Assembly: GCA_905479265.1 (NCBI GenBank)
Contig: CAJQLX010000050.1
Span: 1 to 58,482, forward strand
Length of the DNA stretch: 58,482 nt
DNA from: an uncultured Alphaproteobacteria bacterium
Lineage (GTDB): Bacteria > Pseudomonadota > Alphaproteobacteria > UBA7985
Direction of reading: 5' to 3'
Shown here: piece by piece, positions 1-7,845 of the stretch
Layout of the letters: the number at the start of each line of letters is the position of its first letter
Position numbering within the stretch: the stretch's first letter is position 1
Made by a program: the position numbers and the translations under genes
The notes under the pieces: model-generated
The model's database searches: none
The model's input: the letters and a program-made list of their open reading frames with translations, nothing else
What the model was told of the DNA's origin: nothing

Positions 1-1
1 T

Positions 2-679
2 TCTGCAACAGCAGCGATCAAGGCGGATTGGAAAGCTCAGAGCTGTACCACCTGTAAGTCGGGCCACGTTAAGGACGCCACTGGCAAGTGTGGAAACCCT
101 GCACCTGCGTGTAATGGCGTTGGCCAGCTGAAGTCTGGCGACCAAATCTGGAAGCGTGCTTCGAACATGTGGAAAACCAAGGACGGTTCAAAGACGTACT
201 GTTCGGTGAAGTGTGAAAGTGGCACGACACTGACCAAGACGAATGGTGACACGCACGTCTGTAAGCCTAACCCACCGGTTTGTAATGGCGTTGGCCAGTT
301 GAAGTCCGGCGACCAAATCTGGAAGCGTGCTTCGAACATGTGGAAAACCAAGGACGGTTCAAAGACGTACTGTTCGGTGAAGTGTGAAAACGGCACGACA
401 CTGACCAAAACGAATGGTGACACGCACGTCTGTAAGCCGAACCAGACAGCCAACGCGACCTGTAAAGGACAGTTCAAAACGTTGCCTGGTTTCGTTAAGC
501 GGATTGCTCAAGAAGGCAAAACCGCTACGGCTCAGGAGAACATTTGGGTCTTCTATGGCGTCAAGGACTGTTACAACAAGAAGGACTTCAAGAAGGGTGC
601 TCGCGTTCGTTGTAACAACAACACCTTTGGCGATCCTTTCCCGGGGAAGCGGAAAGAATGTTACGCATTCTCTAAGTAA
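2..679 (+). CDS. Cys-rich tandem-repeat protein, 5' end outside window
   Basis: The reading frame is open from the first bases to the stop at 677-679, so the start and any signal peptide lie upstream. The visible 225 residues hold a partial unit, then two nearly identical 57-residue units (from 110 and 281), then a diverged Cys-containing C-terminal domain. Each unit has Cys at unit positions 1, 31, 35 and 51, and is rich in Lys, Thr, Gly and Trp. The regular Cys pairs and basic composition suggest a disulfide-bonded extracytoplasmic protein; this is inference. Codon use (GGT, GCT, AAG, AAC) resembles highly expressed genes and differs from the GC-rich neighbours. I do not recognise the family. 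A strong terminator follows 30 bases after the stop, so this is the last gene of its transcript. Confidence 0.8.
   Translation, partial: SATAAIKADWKAQSCTTCKSGHVKDATGKCGNPAPACNGVGQLKSGDQIWKRASNMWKTKDGSKTYCSVKCESGTTLTKTNGDTHVCKPNPPVCNGVGQLKSGDQIWKRASNMWKTKDGSKTYCSVKCENGTTLTKTNGDTHVCKPNQTANATCKGQFKTLPGFVKRIAQEGKTATAQENIWVFYGVKDCYNKKDFKKGARVRCNNNTFGDPFPGKRKECYAFSK
110..451 (+). repeat. Two 171-bp in-frame tandem repeat units
   Basis: Units at 110-280 and 281-451 have a period of exactly 171 bp (57 codons). They differ at only a few positions in the shared part (for example CTG/TTG, TCT/TCC, Ser/Asn) and diverge only at the end of the second unit. Near-identity at synonymous sites points to recent duplication or gene conversion. 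A partial, diverged unit with the same Cys spacing lies upstream. Confidence 0.9.
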
Positions 680-708
680 CCCGGCGGTCATTTGACCAGT
701 CTATTGAG

Positions 709-736
709 AGGGGCGGCTTCGGCTGCCCCTTTTTTT
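709..736 (+). terminator. Rho-independent terminator after the Cys-rich gene
   Basis: A 9-bp stem (709-717 with 722-730, one G-U pair) is closed by a TTCG tetraloop and runs into a T tract ending at 736. It lies 30 bases after the stop codon. Confidence 0.93.
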
Positions 737-855
737 ATGAGGAATGATAGCAGGGAGAAATGTCCGTTTGATTTTGCGGGGCTTCTGTAACACCCTCGTC
801 TTTCGCACGTGCGCTGCTTGCCTGCTGCCCTCACCCAAAGCCGTTTTAGGATCCC

Positions 856-2787
856 ATGACCGATTTTATTCCTGCCCATAAGCAACCGCTGGACGACAAA
901 ACGCGCGAAAAGTTGGTTGCCGGTGCAACGCGTCACCCGCTGACATTTATCGAACGTCTGGCGATGCCCTTGCTGCCCGCGCCCAAGGATGGCGCCCCGC
1001 CCGAGGACTTGCTCGCGTTTTTCTGGCATTTTGCCAAGCAGATCAAAGGCGCGCTCGGTTTGGCGTTGTTCTTCAAGGTGTTGGAAGTCGCGGCGGATCT
1101 GATGATCCCGCTGGCGTTGGGGTACTTCGTTGACATATTCGCCACGCCCGGTGTTGAGACATCCGCCGAGCGTTTGGCCTTGATCCAAGACCGGTTGCCC
1201 GTGCTGCTGATGATGCTGGGGTTCTTCCTGTTCTTCCGCCCACTGGCGATTATCGGCAAGACAGCCGTGGTCGAACTGGGGCTGATGGGGGGCTTCGGGA
1301 ACTTCATCCGTTGGCAGTCGCACCGGCATATCCTGGGGCAGGATATTTCGTTCTTTTCCAATGACTTCGCAGGACGGATCGCCAATCGAGTGATGCAAAC
1401 CGGGATCTCTCTGCGCGAAGTGATTCTCACGTCGCTCGATGGCATTTTGTACGGCTTTATCTACCTGCTGGGCTCCATCGTCATCCTGACGCTGACCTCG
1501 CTTTGGTTGGCTGTGCCCTTGCTGATTTGGACCGTCGCCTATATCGCCCTGATTGTGTTCTTCATGCCAAGGATCCAGCGGGCGTCCGAAGCACACTCGG
1601 AGTTGCGGTCTGAAGTGACGGGCCGGATCGTCGATAGCTATACCAACATCCAAACGGTCAAGCTCTTCGCCAATAAAGGGTTGGAAGACGCGAACGTGGC
1701 GGAGACCATCGACGACTTCAATTTTGGCTGGATCCAAGTCATGCGCCGATCTGTCACCATGTCGGCTTTGTTGATCGTCATCAACGCGATGTTGGTCGTG
1801 ATGACGGCGACGCTCAGCCTTTGGTTCTGGATCGGGGGCAGTGCGTCTGCGGGGACCATCGCCACCGCTTTACCGCTTGTTTCAACGCTGACGTGGTTCT
1901 CTGGCATGATGCTGTGGCTGCTGGGGCATATCTTTGAAAGCGCCGGTTCCGTGTCCGAGGGGCGGCAATCCATTGCGGTGCCGCATTCCATCGTCGATGC
2001 GCCGGGCGCGCAACCGCTGGACGTGCAGGCCGGTGGCATCTCTTACGACGATATTCTCTTCACCTATGGCAAAGAACGCAGTGTGATCGAAGGCCTCGCG
2101 CTGGACATCAAGCCCGGTGAAAAGATCGGCCTCATCGGTCATTCCGGTGCGGGAAAGTCCACGCTGGTGAACCTGCTACTGCGGTTCTACGACTTGGATG
2201 GGGGCAGCATTCGCATTGACGGGCAGGACATCAGCCAAGTTCAGCAAGACAGCCTGCGCCAGGCCATCGCGATGGTCACCCAAGACACAAGCCTGCTGCA
2301 TCGCTCCATTCGCGATAACATTCGCTACGGCAAGCCCGACGCGACAGAGGATGAGTTGATCGCGGCGGCGAAGCAGGCACAGGCTTGGGATTTCATCGTT
2401 GATCTCGAAGACAACAAGGGCCGCAAAGCCATGGACGCTCACGTGGGCGAGCGGGGGGTCAAGCTCTCGGGGGGGCAGCGGCAGCGCATTGCGCTGGCAC
2501 GGGTGATCCTCAAAAACGCGCCCATTTTGATTTTGGATGAAGCGACATCGGCGCTGGATTCCGAAGTCGAGCACGCGATCCAAGAGCAGCTCTTGGGCCT
2601 GATGTCCGGCAAAACCGTCATCGCCATCGCCCACCGCTTGTCCACCATCGCTCGATTGGATCGATTGGTGGTCATGGAAGACGGCAAGATTGTTGAGATG
2701 GGGACGCATCAGGAATTGTTGGATAAAGACGGCGTCTATGCGCGGCTTTGGACGTTGCAGTCAGGCGGTTTTCTCCCAACGGTCTAG
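856..2787 (+). CDS. ABC exporter, fused permease-ATPase (MsbA/Atm1-like half-transporter)
   Basis: A 643-residue half-transporter, expected to form a homodimer in the inner membrane and export a lipid or drug-like substrate. The N-terminal half (about residues 60-340) carries hydrophobic helices of a type I exporter domain. The C-terminal half is the ATPase: Walker A GHSGAGKST near residue 428, signature LSGGQRQR near 537, Walker B ILILDEATSALD near 557, and switch His in IAHRLST near 593. All catalytic residues are present. The ATG at 856 gives normal family length, although the upstream Shine-Dalgarno is weak. No neighbour hints at the substrate, so lipid A, peptide or drug export cannot be separated. 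Confidence 0.93.
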   Translation: MTDFIPAHKQPLDDKTREKLVAGATRHPLTFIERLAMPLLPAPKDGAPPEDLLAFFWHFAKQIKGALGLALFFKVLEVAADLMIPLALGYFVDIFATPGVETSAERLALIQDRLPVLLMMLGFFLFFRPLAIIGKTAVVELGLMGGFGNFIRWQSHRHILGQDISFFSNDFAGRIANRVMQTGISLREVILTSLDGILYGFIYLLGSIVILTLTSLWLAVPLLIWTVAYIALIVFFMPRIQRASEAHSELRSEVTGRIVDSYTNIQTVKLFANKGLEDANVAETIDDFNFGWIQVMRRSVTMSALLIVINAMLVVMTATLSLWFWIGGSASAGTIATALPLVSTLTWFSGMMLWLLGHIFESAGSVSEGRQSIAVPHSIVDAPGAQPLDVQAGGISYDDILFTYGKERSVIEGLALDIKPGEKIGLIGHSGAGKSTLVNLLLRFYDLDGGSIRIDGQDISQVQQDSLRQAIAMVTQDTSLLHRSIRDNIRYGKPDATEDELIAAAKQAQAWDFIVDLEDNKGRKAMDAHVGERGVKLSGGQRQRIALARVILKNAPILILDEATSALDSEVEHAIQEQLLGLMSGKTVIAIAHRLSTIARLDRLVVMEDGKIVEMGTHQELLDKDGVYARLWTLQSGGFLPTV

Positions 2788-3134
2788 CCGGTGCCGTCGG
2801 CGCGAGATCAAAGTTCGCTCGGTCACCCCTTGTGGGGCGCGACAGGCCTTGCCTGCGGCCAGCGTGGCAGTCTCGCGCGTAAAAAGTCATTCCTTCCAGC
2901 ATTCGGCGCTGAGAATCGTGATTTACCCGGAAACAAATAGTTTTTTTCCGGAGTGCAGATATTCGCTTGTGTGCGTATAGTGGCAACAGAGGGAGGAGTT
3001 TTGGCTGTTACGTGAGGTATTTGCCTAAACAGCCAAGAGGAAACTCTCGTCATTCGGTCTTTTTTCAAAAGACCTTTGAGTTCACAGCATTTTTCGTACG
3101 CGGCCGTCGTGCTGCGTATTTTTGGGAGGAAACT
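2788..3134 (+). promoter_or_regulatory. Intergenic leader of the sugar-binding-protein gene with operator-like repeat and hairpins
   Basis: No gene is evident in these 347 bases. An 11-bp inverted repeat with one mismatch and a 3-base centre lies at 2927-2951 (CCGGAAACAAA, TAG, TTTTTTTCCGG) and resembles an operator. Two perfect hairpins follow: TTGGCTGTT/AACAGCCAA at 3001-3036 with an 18-base loop, and GGTCTTTT/AAAAGACC at 3056-3074 with a 3-base loop. They suggest a long structured 5' leader on the mRNA of the gene starting at 3135. Regulator and transcript start are unknown. Confidence 0.5.
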
Positions 3135-4361
3135 ATGAAAAAGCTGATTCTTGCGAGCGCTGCTGCGCTGGCATTTGGTGCATTTGCGCATGCAGAAGGC
3201 GAGCTCGTCATTGCGTCCAATGCTTCCGACGCAGCGCCTAAGGCTGCTCTTGAAGAAGTTGTAGCAATGTTCGAAGCCGCTAACCCGGATATCAACGTTA
3301 CGATCAACACCACCGAGCACGAAGCTTACAAGACCTCGATCCGTAACTTCTTGGTTGCTGATGAAGGTCCAGACGTAGGCATGTGGTTCGCTGGTAACCG
3401 GATGGCTGGTTTTGTCGAAAACGGCCTGTTCGCTGACATCTCCGACGTATGGTCCGACAACGGCCTGTTGGATGACATGTCTTCGACTGCTGCTTCCGTA
3501 ACCTTTGGCGGTGCTCAGTACGGCGTTCCTTACGCGTTCTACCAGTGGGGCGTTTACGCTCGTGGTGACATCATGGAAGCAAACGGTATCTCCGTTCCAG
3601 ACACCTACGACGAAATGCTTGCTGCTTGTGAGACCCTGAACGCTGCTGGCATTACGCCGTTCACCATCGGTACCAAGTTCCTTTGGACTGCTGCTGGCTG
3701 GTTCGATTACGTGAACATGCGTACGAATGGGCTTGAGTACCACATCGACCTGATGCTGGGTAAGATCCCCTACACCGACGATGGTGTTCGTGCAACCTTC
3801 GCTAACTGGCAGCGTGCCGTAGACGCTGGCTGTTTCCTTGAAGGTCACCAGAACCTGTCTTGGCAGGAAGCTCAGGCTCCGCTGATCGCTGGTGAAGCTG
3901 CAATGTACGTGATGGGTAACTTCCTCATCGGTAACTTGCCCGCTGAAACTCAGGACCAGATGACCTTCTTCCAGTTCCCAGACATTGATGCGTCTCTCGC
4001 ACGTGGTGAAGATGCGCCAACCGATCTGTACTTCATTCCTTCGAACGCTCAGAACATGGAAAACGCAAAGAAGTTCTTGGCGTTTGCTAGCTCGGCTGAA
4101 ACTCTGAATGTTATTCAAAACGCAACCGGTATGCTATCTCCACACGCTGGCTCTGAAGCACCAACCGACCGCTTCATGCAGGCTGGTGCTGAGATGCTTT
4201 CGCGTTCGGTGACAGCTCAGTTCTACGATCGTGATACGACACCAGAAATGGCGTCTGCTGGCATGAAGGGCATGGTTGAATTTATGCTCGACCCGTCCGC
4301 TATCGATGACATCCTCGAAGACCTCGAAGATGCTCGCGAAGAAATCTTCGGCGCTCTCTAA
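3135..4361 (+). CDS. Carbohydrate ABC transporter substrate-binding protein (CUT1 family)
   Basis: A 408-residue periplasmic binding protein of extracellular solute-binding family 1, expected to deliver a sugar or sugar derivative to the permeases at 5497-7538. The ATG at 3135 is chosen because GGGAGG lies just upstream and a clear signal peptide follows (MKKLILASAAALAFGAFAHA, cleavage probably after AHA). Upstream in-frame codons lack both. The mature protein has the usual family pattern, with a TTEHEAYKTSIRN stretch near the N-terminus and the GEAAMYVMGNF motif typical of CUT1 proteins. Codon use suggests very high expression. A terminator follows directly, and the permeases lie on the opposite strand. 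The exact sugar cannot be told. Confidence 0.9.
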   Translation: MKKLILASAAALAFGAFAHAEGELVIASNASDAAPKAALEEVVAMFEAANPDINVTINTTEHEAYKTSIRNFLVADEGPDVGMWFAGNRMAGFVENGLFADISDVWSDNGLLDDMSSTAASVTFGGAQYGVPYAFYQWGVYARGDIMEANGISVPDTYDEMLAACETLNAAGITPFTIGTKFLWTAAGWFDYVNMRTNGLEYHIDLMLGKIPYTDDGVRATFANWQRAVDAGCFLEGHQNLSWQEAQAPLIAGEAAMYVMGNFLIGNLPAETQDQMTFFQFPDIDASLARGEDAPTDLYFIPSNAQNMENAKKFLAFASSAETLNVIQNATGMLSPHAGSEAPTDRFMQAGAEMLSRSVTAQFYDRDTTPEMASAGMKGMVEFMLDPSAIDDILEDLEDAREEIFGAL

Positions 4362-4408
4362 GTTCTAGAGACCTTGTATCAGCGGTTCAAAGTTGAGCCG
4401 TTGCTCGT

Positions 4409-4443
4409 AACCCCGGTAGAGAAATCTGCCGGGGTTATTTTTT
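4409..4443 (+). terminator. Rho-independent terminator after the sugar-binding-protein gene
   Basis: An 11-bp stem (AACCCCGGTAG with CTGCCGGGGTT, one G-U pair) with a six-base loop is followed by ATTTTTT. It separates the abundant binding-protein transcript from the aldo/keto reductase gene. Confidence 0.92.
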
Positions 4444-4512
4444 GCTCCCTTGACCGGCGTCTGGGTTCATCGAAGGGTAGGATGGTATCGGAAAGACTCT
4501 GGAGATGGCCCC

Positions 4513-5463
4513 ATGAACCTACAAATGACCCCGCAAATTCAGCGCGCTACGCTCAACGGTATGGAGGGCGAACTGAGCACGCTGATCGTTGGTTGTGACA
4601 ACAAAAATACGCTCGAAGCCGCCGCGCCGCTGTGGGACGCATGGTGGGAAGCCGGCGGTAACGCCTTTGACTCAGCTTTTGTCTATGGCAAGGGGCTGCA
4701 TGAGCAAGTTTTAGGGCAATGGATGCGGTCTCGCGGTGTGGCTGAGGAAGCGAAAGTCATCGTAAAGGGCGCACATACTCCCAACTGCCTACCGGATAAA
4801 ATTGCGGAACAGCTTGAAATCTCGCTCGATCGTCTTGGGTTGGATCATGCGCCGGTTTACATCATGCACCGAGATAATCTCGACGTGCCGGTTGGTGAGT
4901 TTGTCGACGCACTGAATGCGTTGGTAAACAAAGGCTTGCTTGGTGCGCTTGGCGGGTCGAATTGGACGGTAGAGCGGTTTAAAGAAGCCAGCGTCTATGC
5001 CGATGCTCACGGATTGAGGCGGTTGAGTATCCTCAACAACAACCTCTCATTGGCCGTCATGGAGAAGCCGGTTTGGGATGGTTGCATCACTTCCAACACA
5101 GCTTCGATGTTAAGGTTTTTGCGCGACAGCAAAGCGACACACATTTCGTGGTCGTCCCAAGCGCGTGGCTATTTCATCGAGCAGGGACAGCGCACAGAAC
5201 TTCCGAACGACACAGCCCCGGACACGTGCTTTGCCTCCGTCGATAATGAAGAGCGGCGCAGGAGGGCAGGCGTCTTGGCGGAACAGAGAGGCGTGCTGAC
5301 GCATCAGATTGCGACAGCGTGGGTGCTTGGGCAGGGGTTTCCTTCGATGGCGCTTATTGGGCCGCGAACAATCGAAGAGCTGGCCACGACCTTGCCAGCG
5401 TTAACGGTTCAGTTGAGCGAGGCCGAGTGTAATTGGTTGAACCTGGAACGTGACGCGCTGTGA
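4513..5463 (+). CDS. Aldo/keto reductase
   Basis: A 316-residue cytosolic NAD(P)H-dependent oxidoreductase of the aldo/keto reductase superfamily. The catalytic tetrad can be placed: Asp and Tyr in FDSAFVYG, Lys in VIVKGAH, and His in YIMHRD. The C-terminal ALIGPRT segment matches the cofactor-binding region (usual form IPG or GPR). The start is set at ATG 4513, with GGAG eight bases upstream; the frame continues upstream to a TTG without a good ribosome site. It sits between the sugar-binding protein and the sugar permeases, so it may reduce the imported sugar or an oxidised product of it. That role is inference from position. Confidence 0.87.
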   Translation: MNLQMTPQIQRATLNGMEGELSTLIVGCDNKNTLEAAAPLWDAWWEAGGNAFDSAFVYGKGLHEQVLGQWMRSRGVAEEAKVIVKGAHTPNCLPDKIAEQLEISLDRLGLDHAPVYIMHRDNLDVPVGEFVDALNALVNKGLLGALGGSNWTVERFKEASVYADAHGLRRLSILNNNLSLAVMEKPVWDGCITSNTASMLRFLRDSKATHISWSSQARGYFIEQGQRTELPNDTAPDTCFASVDNEERRRRAGVLAEQRGVLTHQIATAWVLGQGFPSMALIGPRTIEELATTLPALTVQLSEAECNWLNLERDAL

Positions 5464-5496
5464 TTGCTGGAATCTGAAACACGTCACGCCGTTTTT

Positions 5497-6366
5497 CTAG
5501 CCTTTTTGCGCACCCAGTGTCAGGCCCGCCACGAACTGCCGTTGCAGGAAGAAGAAGAACACAAGTGGTGGTAACGCGACGATAATCGATCCCCCGGCCA
5601 TGACGTTCCATTGGTTCTGCCACTGACCTCGGGCGAGGTTCACCAACTGAGTTGGGACGAGCATTAAATCGCCTTGGGTCAGGACCAATGACCAATAGAA
5701 ATCGTTCCAGACAAAGGTAAAGATCAGTAAGCCAAGGGCGGCGAGGGCAGGGCGCAGCAGTGGTAAGATGATTTTGGAAAACACCTGAAACTCATTCGCC
5801 CCTTCCATGCGAGCAGCTTCGATCAGCTCGCTAGGCAGAGCAGCGATAAAGTTTCGCATGAAGAAGACACAGAAGCCGGTTTGAAACGCACCGTGGAAGA
5901 TGATCAGCGCCCACAGTGAGTTGTAAGGGGACCAGTCGCCAAAGCCCAAGTCCTGCATCATCCGCAATACGGGAAAGGTCAGCACCTGAAACGGGACAAA
6001 GTTGCCCGCTACAAAAATCGCGAATAGCCACGTTCGGCCTGGAAACTTGTGTTTGGCTAAGACGTAACCGGCTACTGTTGCGAAGCCTACGGCGATGCAC
6101 ACAACGGGCAGCACGACCATGAAGCTGTAGAGGATCGATGTCCAGAATGAGCTGCTGCCCAAAATGGTCATGAAGCCTTCTGGCATTAGTGGTGAGGGCA
6201 GAGTAAATTTTGCGCCCTGCTCAGTATTAATCTGGACGTTGGATTTCAGCGCCGTCAGCAGCAGCAGCATGATCGGGGTCAACCAGACCAGCGTGACAGC
6301 AATCGCGCAGGACCAATAGAAGAGTCGAGCGCCCGGACGCCAGGTGTGTTCAGGACTTGGATACAT
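5497..6366 (-). CDS. Carbohydrate ABC transporter permease, MalG type (CUT1)
   Basis: A 289-residue inner-membrane permease with about six hydrophobic helices. The EAA loop that docks on the ATPase is clear (EAARMEGANEFQVFSKIILP). The start at 6366 has GGGAGG a few bases upstream. It is 14 bases downstream of the MalF-type permease gene, so the two are co-transcribed from the divergent region near 7.6 kb. It is convergent with the aldo/keto reductase gene. No ATP-binding subunit is encoded beside it. Confidence 0.92.
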   Translation of the reverse strand: MYPSPEHTWRPGARLFYWSCAIAVTLVWLTPIMLLLLTALKSNVQINTEQGAKFTLPSPLMPEGFMTILGSSSFWTSILYSFMVVLPVVCIAVGFATVAGYVLAKHKFPGRTWLFAIFVAGNFVPFQVLTFPVLRMMQDLGFGDWSPYNSLWALIIFHGAFQTGFCVFFMRNFIAALPSELIEAARMEGANEFQVFSKIILPLLRPALAALGLLIFTFVWNDFYWSLVLTQGDLMLVPTQLVNLARGQWQNQWNVMAGGSIIVALPPLVFFFFLQRQFVAGLTLGAQKG

Positions 6367-6380
6367 GTGAAAGCCCTCCC

Positions 6381-7538
6381 TTAATCGTCCGCTTGGCGGA
6401 TCATGTTGGTGACAAAGAAGATGATGAAGACGAGCATGATCAGGAACAGGATCACGGAAATTGTTGCTCCGTACCCATAGTTGCCCCCGTTTTCGCCGAA
6501 GCCGACTTCATACATGAGCCGGGCGAGGACTTCTGATTTCTGGCCCCCTACCGTCATTACGTGAACCAAGTCGAAGGACCGCAGCGCGCCGATGGTCGTG
6601 ACAACCACACAGATAAAGGTCGCTGGCCAAAGCTGTGGCATGACGATCTTTTGGAACAGGGTTATTCCTGCTGCGCCGTCGAGTTTGCCAGCTTCAATGA
6701 GTTCCGCGTTGATCGCTGTTAGCCCGGCTAGGTAAATGATCACGCAGTAAGCGATTTGGGGATACCATGCTGCGATAATGATGCCGATGTTGGACCATCC
6801 GTTCGTGCCAAGAATGCCATCTTTTCCCCAACCAACCCATTCGAAGAACCACAGGAGTGGCGAGCTGTCCGAGGTGTTGTAGACAAACTGGAATAGGAAG
6901 GCGATTACCGTTGGCGATAGCACAAACGGGAAAAAGAACATGGGCTTCATCAAGCGGGTGACGAAGTGGTTCTGGTTAAGAAGAACCGCTAGGGCCAAGC
7001 CTATAGGAATGGCGATCTGGAACAGGATCAGCCAAATGACGTTGTTTAACAAGGCTTCGGCAGGATCAGTTAGGCGGGGATAGCTTGGTTTGGCTTTCTC
7101 CCGTTCCTGTTCCGTCAGCGTTGGGTTCAGGTATTGGAAAGAGACCAGTTTACCGAATTCCTTGCGCAACCGTTTAATGTTGCGCGGGGTCTTTGCGAAG
7201 AAACGCTGGTAGTTCTTAAGGCCCACAAACTCCATCTTCTGCACCCGACGGCACCGTTCACCATCGTCGAGTTCAGCAATTTCACGGCCATCAGAACAAA
7301 TGATTCTGTCTGCGCGTACGTCGTGCAAGCTCATCCATGCTGAACCCCCAATCGGGTAGAGGACAAAAACGCCGAACAGGAGAAAGGCTGGGGCAAGGAA
7401 CAGGATCCGCGCTGGGCCATAGCGAAACAGTCGACCAACAGTAAACGCGAAAATGACGGTGCCCGCGACCAGCGCTGCGAGCCATAGCGTTAGGCTGGTC
7501 GGTCCAACCGCCTGCCAAATATCGGTAAAGAATGACAT
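6381..7538 (-). CDS. Carbohydrate ABC transporter permease, MalF type, with large periplasmic insertion
   Basis: A 385-residue permease partner of the MalG-type subunit. The ATG at 7538 (MSFFTDIW) is preferred because GGGGGAGG lies about 12 bases upstream; an ATG 27 bases further upstream falls on the purine-rich site. The EAA loop reads EAGKLDGAAGITLFQKIVMP. CUT1 MalF-like proteins of alphaproteobacteria are usually about 300-330 residues. Here an extra hydrophilic stretch of roughly 60-80 residues, with two Cys and several charged clusters, lies between the second and third helices (after the DVRADRIICSDGR segment). It may contact the binding protein; that is inference. Confidence 0.9.
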   Translation of the reverse strand: MSFFTDIWQAVGPTSLTLWLAALVAGTVIFAFTVGRLFRYGPARILFLAPAFLLFGVFVLYPIGGSAWMSLHDVRADRIICSDGREIAELDDGERCRRVQKMEFVGLKNYQRFFAKTPRNIKRLRKEFGKLVSFQYLNPTLTEQEREKAKPSYPRLTDPAEALLNNVIWLILFQIAIPIGLALAVLLNQNHFVTRLMKPMFFFPFVLSPTVIAFLFQFVYNTSDSSPLLWFFEWVGWGKDGILGTNGWSNIGIIIAAWYPQIAYCVIIYLAGLTAINAELIEAGKLDGAAGITLFQKIVMPQLWPATFICVVVTTIGALRSFDLVHVMTVGGQKSEVLARLMYEVGFGENGGNYGYGATISVILFLIMLVFIIFFVTNMIRQADD

Positions 7539-7845
7539 AGGATGCTTAGGCCTCCCCCTCTGCACACAGCCGGCAAATGACCACGCCTGCTGGTCCCTGT
7601 CCAGAGCTTAGGGTGGTGCATGCTTCCTGAATTCTTCGTTCCATTATTTTCGGGCAGATTTCGCAGAAAAGACAGAAAAACAAGTCATTGGCCCTTTTGG
7701 ATGTCAAATTTGGCTAACTGTAGCCGTGTTTGAGTTGTTTCTTTCATAAGCCCGTGGCACCTTTTCCCCTGCGTAAAACGGATGAGTGATTAGCCAACGT
7801 TTTGGTGCTAACCACGCATCACAATTAAATTGGGAGGAATGCCTC
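7539..7845. promoter_or_regulatory. Divergent promoter region between sugar permeases and polyamine-binding protein
   Basis: No gene is seen in these 307 bases between two divergent transcripts. Related short motifs occur three times: TTGGCTAA at 7710-7717, its inverted copy TTAGCCAA at 7790-7797, and TTGGTGCTAACC at about 7801-7812. They could be sites for a shared regulator. No confident -35/-10 pair was identified. Confidence 0.35.

Noticed and set aside
110-451. CRISPR-like or mobile-element repeat
   Set aside because: The repeats are contiguous, in frame, 171 bp long and coding; there are no spacers and no terminal inverted repeats.
2823-4118. A 431-codon open frame antisense to the sugar-binding protein
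   Set aside because: It spans the leader and terminates inside a gene with signal peptide, ribosome site and terminator; no domain is seen in the antisense product.
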